Shown in pieces: positions 5,998 to 6,934 of a stretch of 6,934 nt of DNA (positions within the stretch are counted from its first letter, which is position 1; every line of letters starts with the position of its first letter). Position numbers and translations under genes: made by a program. Under the pieces are notes generated by a model. It was not told the DNA's origin. It searched no databases and saw nothing but the letters and a program-made list of their open reading frames with translations. The stretch is from positions 1-6,934 of the forward strand of contig JAKSUP010000075.1 in NCBI GenBank assembly GCA_024408905.1, read 5' to 3'. The stretch is from a bacterium (GTDB lineage Bacteria; Cyanobacteriota; Vampirovibrionia; Gastranaerophilales; Gastranaerophilaceae).

Positions 5998-6934
5998 TTG
6001 ATTAGGGAATTTTGTACAAAAATTTATAATAACAAAAATTCTTTGATGATGCTTTCTGTTCTTTTTTACGTAATGGCATTATTTGGTGTTATGTCGAATA
6101 ATTTGCTGTGGCTATCGTTGTTGCTAACAATATTTTTCATTTATGCAGTTATAAAGAATTTGTTTCCTGCAAAGGTTATTATTTTCTGCCTGTTTCTTTT
6201 TTATTTGGGAGTTGTTAACACGACAATAAGGATAAAAACGACAGATGAACTTTACAATTTAGCTCCAGTGAATTCTGAAATAACCGGTATAGTGACTTCA
6301 ATTCCCAAGGGGGTAAGCGATGGTAATCCAAAATTTTATTTTGATGTAAAAACTTTAGAATTTGGTGATATCAAAAAAGAATTTAAAAATGAAAAATTAC
6401 TTGTGACATTAAATTTATCTCCGGAAAAGTTTTCCAAAGTAAAAGATATAAAATTGTATAATACATACAAATTTACAGGACGTCTGTCAATCCCTTTCAA
6501 AGCCGGAAATCCTTCTCAATTTGATTATGGGAATTATTTGAGAAATTATGATACGTATGCAGTATTTTACGCAAAAGATTTTGAACAATTAAACAGCAGT
6601 TTGACATTCAAGCAGAAAATTTTACAAAAAATAAACGAATATAGAGAAAGAATTATTGGTGTTCATTCTGAATATTTAAGGACTCCAAATTTAGAAATCT
6701 TAGGTGGTATTGTATTTGGTGATGATGCAGTTTCTCCTCCCAAAAACATTAAGCAATCTTTTGTAAATTCCGGTTTGCTGCATATCTTGGCTGCTTCCGG
6801 CATGAATGTCGCATTTATTTGGGGATTTTTCTCAATAATTCTTTCATGGTTTAGGGTGAATTTTAAACTGAATGTGTCACTTGGAATTCTTGCTGTATTA
6901 ATTTATCTGCTTATGACAGGCATGGGGGCTTCTA
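5998..6934 (+). CDS. comEC: ComEC/Rec2-family DNA uptake channel, N-terminal part (cut by window edge)
   Basis: ComEC is the inner-membrane channel that passes single-stranded DNA into the cytoplasm during natural transformation. The window holds 312 codons of a protein usually 600-800 aa long, and the frame is still open at the edge. Residues 16-52 and 57-75 are hydrophobic and form the N-terminal membrane segments. About 84-200 is the soluble DUF4131-type domain, with SIPFKAGNPSQFDYGNYLRN (164-183) as the recognisable NPGxFDYxxYL-like motif. GGIVFGDD (236-243) leads into the Competence domain, where FVNSGLLHILAASGMNVAFI (255-274) matches the family's SGLxHxLAxSG signature. Further membrane segments follow (273-285 and 294-307). 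It sits 13 bases after kdsC and probably shares its promoter. The ComA/Rec2 beta-lactamase-like domain, if present, is beyond the edge. Confidence 0.88.
   Translation, partial: MIREFCTKIYNNKNSLMMLSVLFYVMALFGVMSNNLLWLSLLLTIFFIYAVIKNLFPAKVIIFCLFLFYLGVVNTTIRIKTTDELYNLAPVNSEITGIVTSIPKGVSDGNPKFYFDVKTLEFGDIKKEFKNEKLLVTLNLSPEKFSKVKDIKLYNTYKFTGRLSIPFKAGNPSQFDYGNYLRNYDTYAVFYAKDFEQLNSSLTFKQKILQKINEYRERIIGVHSEYLRTPNLEILGGIVFGDDAVSPPKNIKQSFVNSGLLHILAASGMNVAFIWGFFSIILSWFRVNFKLNVSLGILAVLIYLLMTGMGAS

Overview
The window is AT-rich, bacterial and coding-dense. It carries six recognisable or well-formed genes, one of them cut by the right edge, plus one small gene of unknown function. Two genes make Kdo, the inner-core sugar of lipopolysaccharide (kdsA and kdsC), so the host should be a diderm that makes LPS. 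TGA, TAG and TAA all act as stops, so the code is standard. Low G+C, a 2-hydroxyacyl-CoA dehydratase activase, a ComEC with an AASG motif of the kind I associate with cyanobacteria, and a 445-residue protein beginning MGMAASQARYLALTARK together suggest an anaerobic gut member of the Melainabacteria/Vampirovibrionia (Gastranaerophilales). This placement is inference from remembered family features. A diderm Firmicute (Negativicutes) is the main alternative.

Layout. On the minus strand, read from right to left, come: a 445-aa protein with helical ends (5217-3880); a BadF/HgdC-type activase (3810-2806) with its own extended -10 promoter; a 203-bp gap holding a REPIN-like paired-hairpin element and an 8-bp tandem repeat; kdsA (2602-1790), which overlaps aroA (1790-504) by one base in a TAATG junction; a 159-bp AT-rich gap; and a small, very AT-rich ORF (344-33). 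On the plus strand, diverging from the 445-aa gene across a 224-bp control region, come kdsC (5442-5984) and, 13 bases later, the 5' part of comEC (5998 to the window edge), probably one transcript.

How the genes fit together. KdsA condenses PEP with arabinose 5-phosphate to Kdo8P, and KdsC removes the phosphate to give Kdo. They serve one pathway but lie on opposite strands about 2.8 kb apart. AroA makes EPSP for chorismate and also consumes PEP. Its overlap with kdsA suggests coupled translation of two PEP-using enzymes. The activase would supply electrons to a radical dehydratase or reductase that is not in the window. ComEC is the inner-membrane DNA-uptake channel. The 445-aa protein has no assigned function.

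The most interesting items are the symmetrical paired-hairpin element at 2653-2738, whose hairpins differ by compensated base changes; the 445-aa protein; the stand-alone activase with a Cys-rich tail; and the metal-type active site of KdsA.
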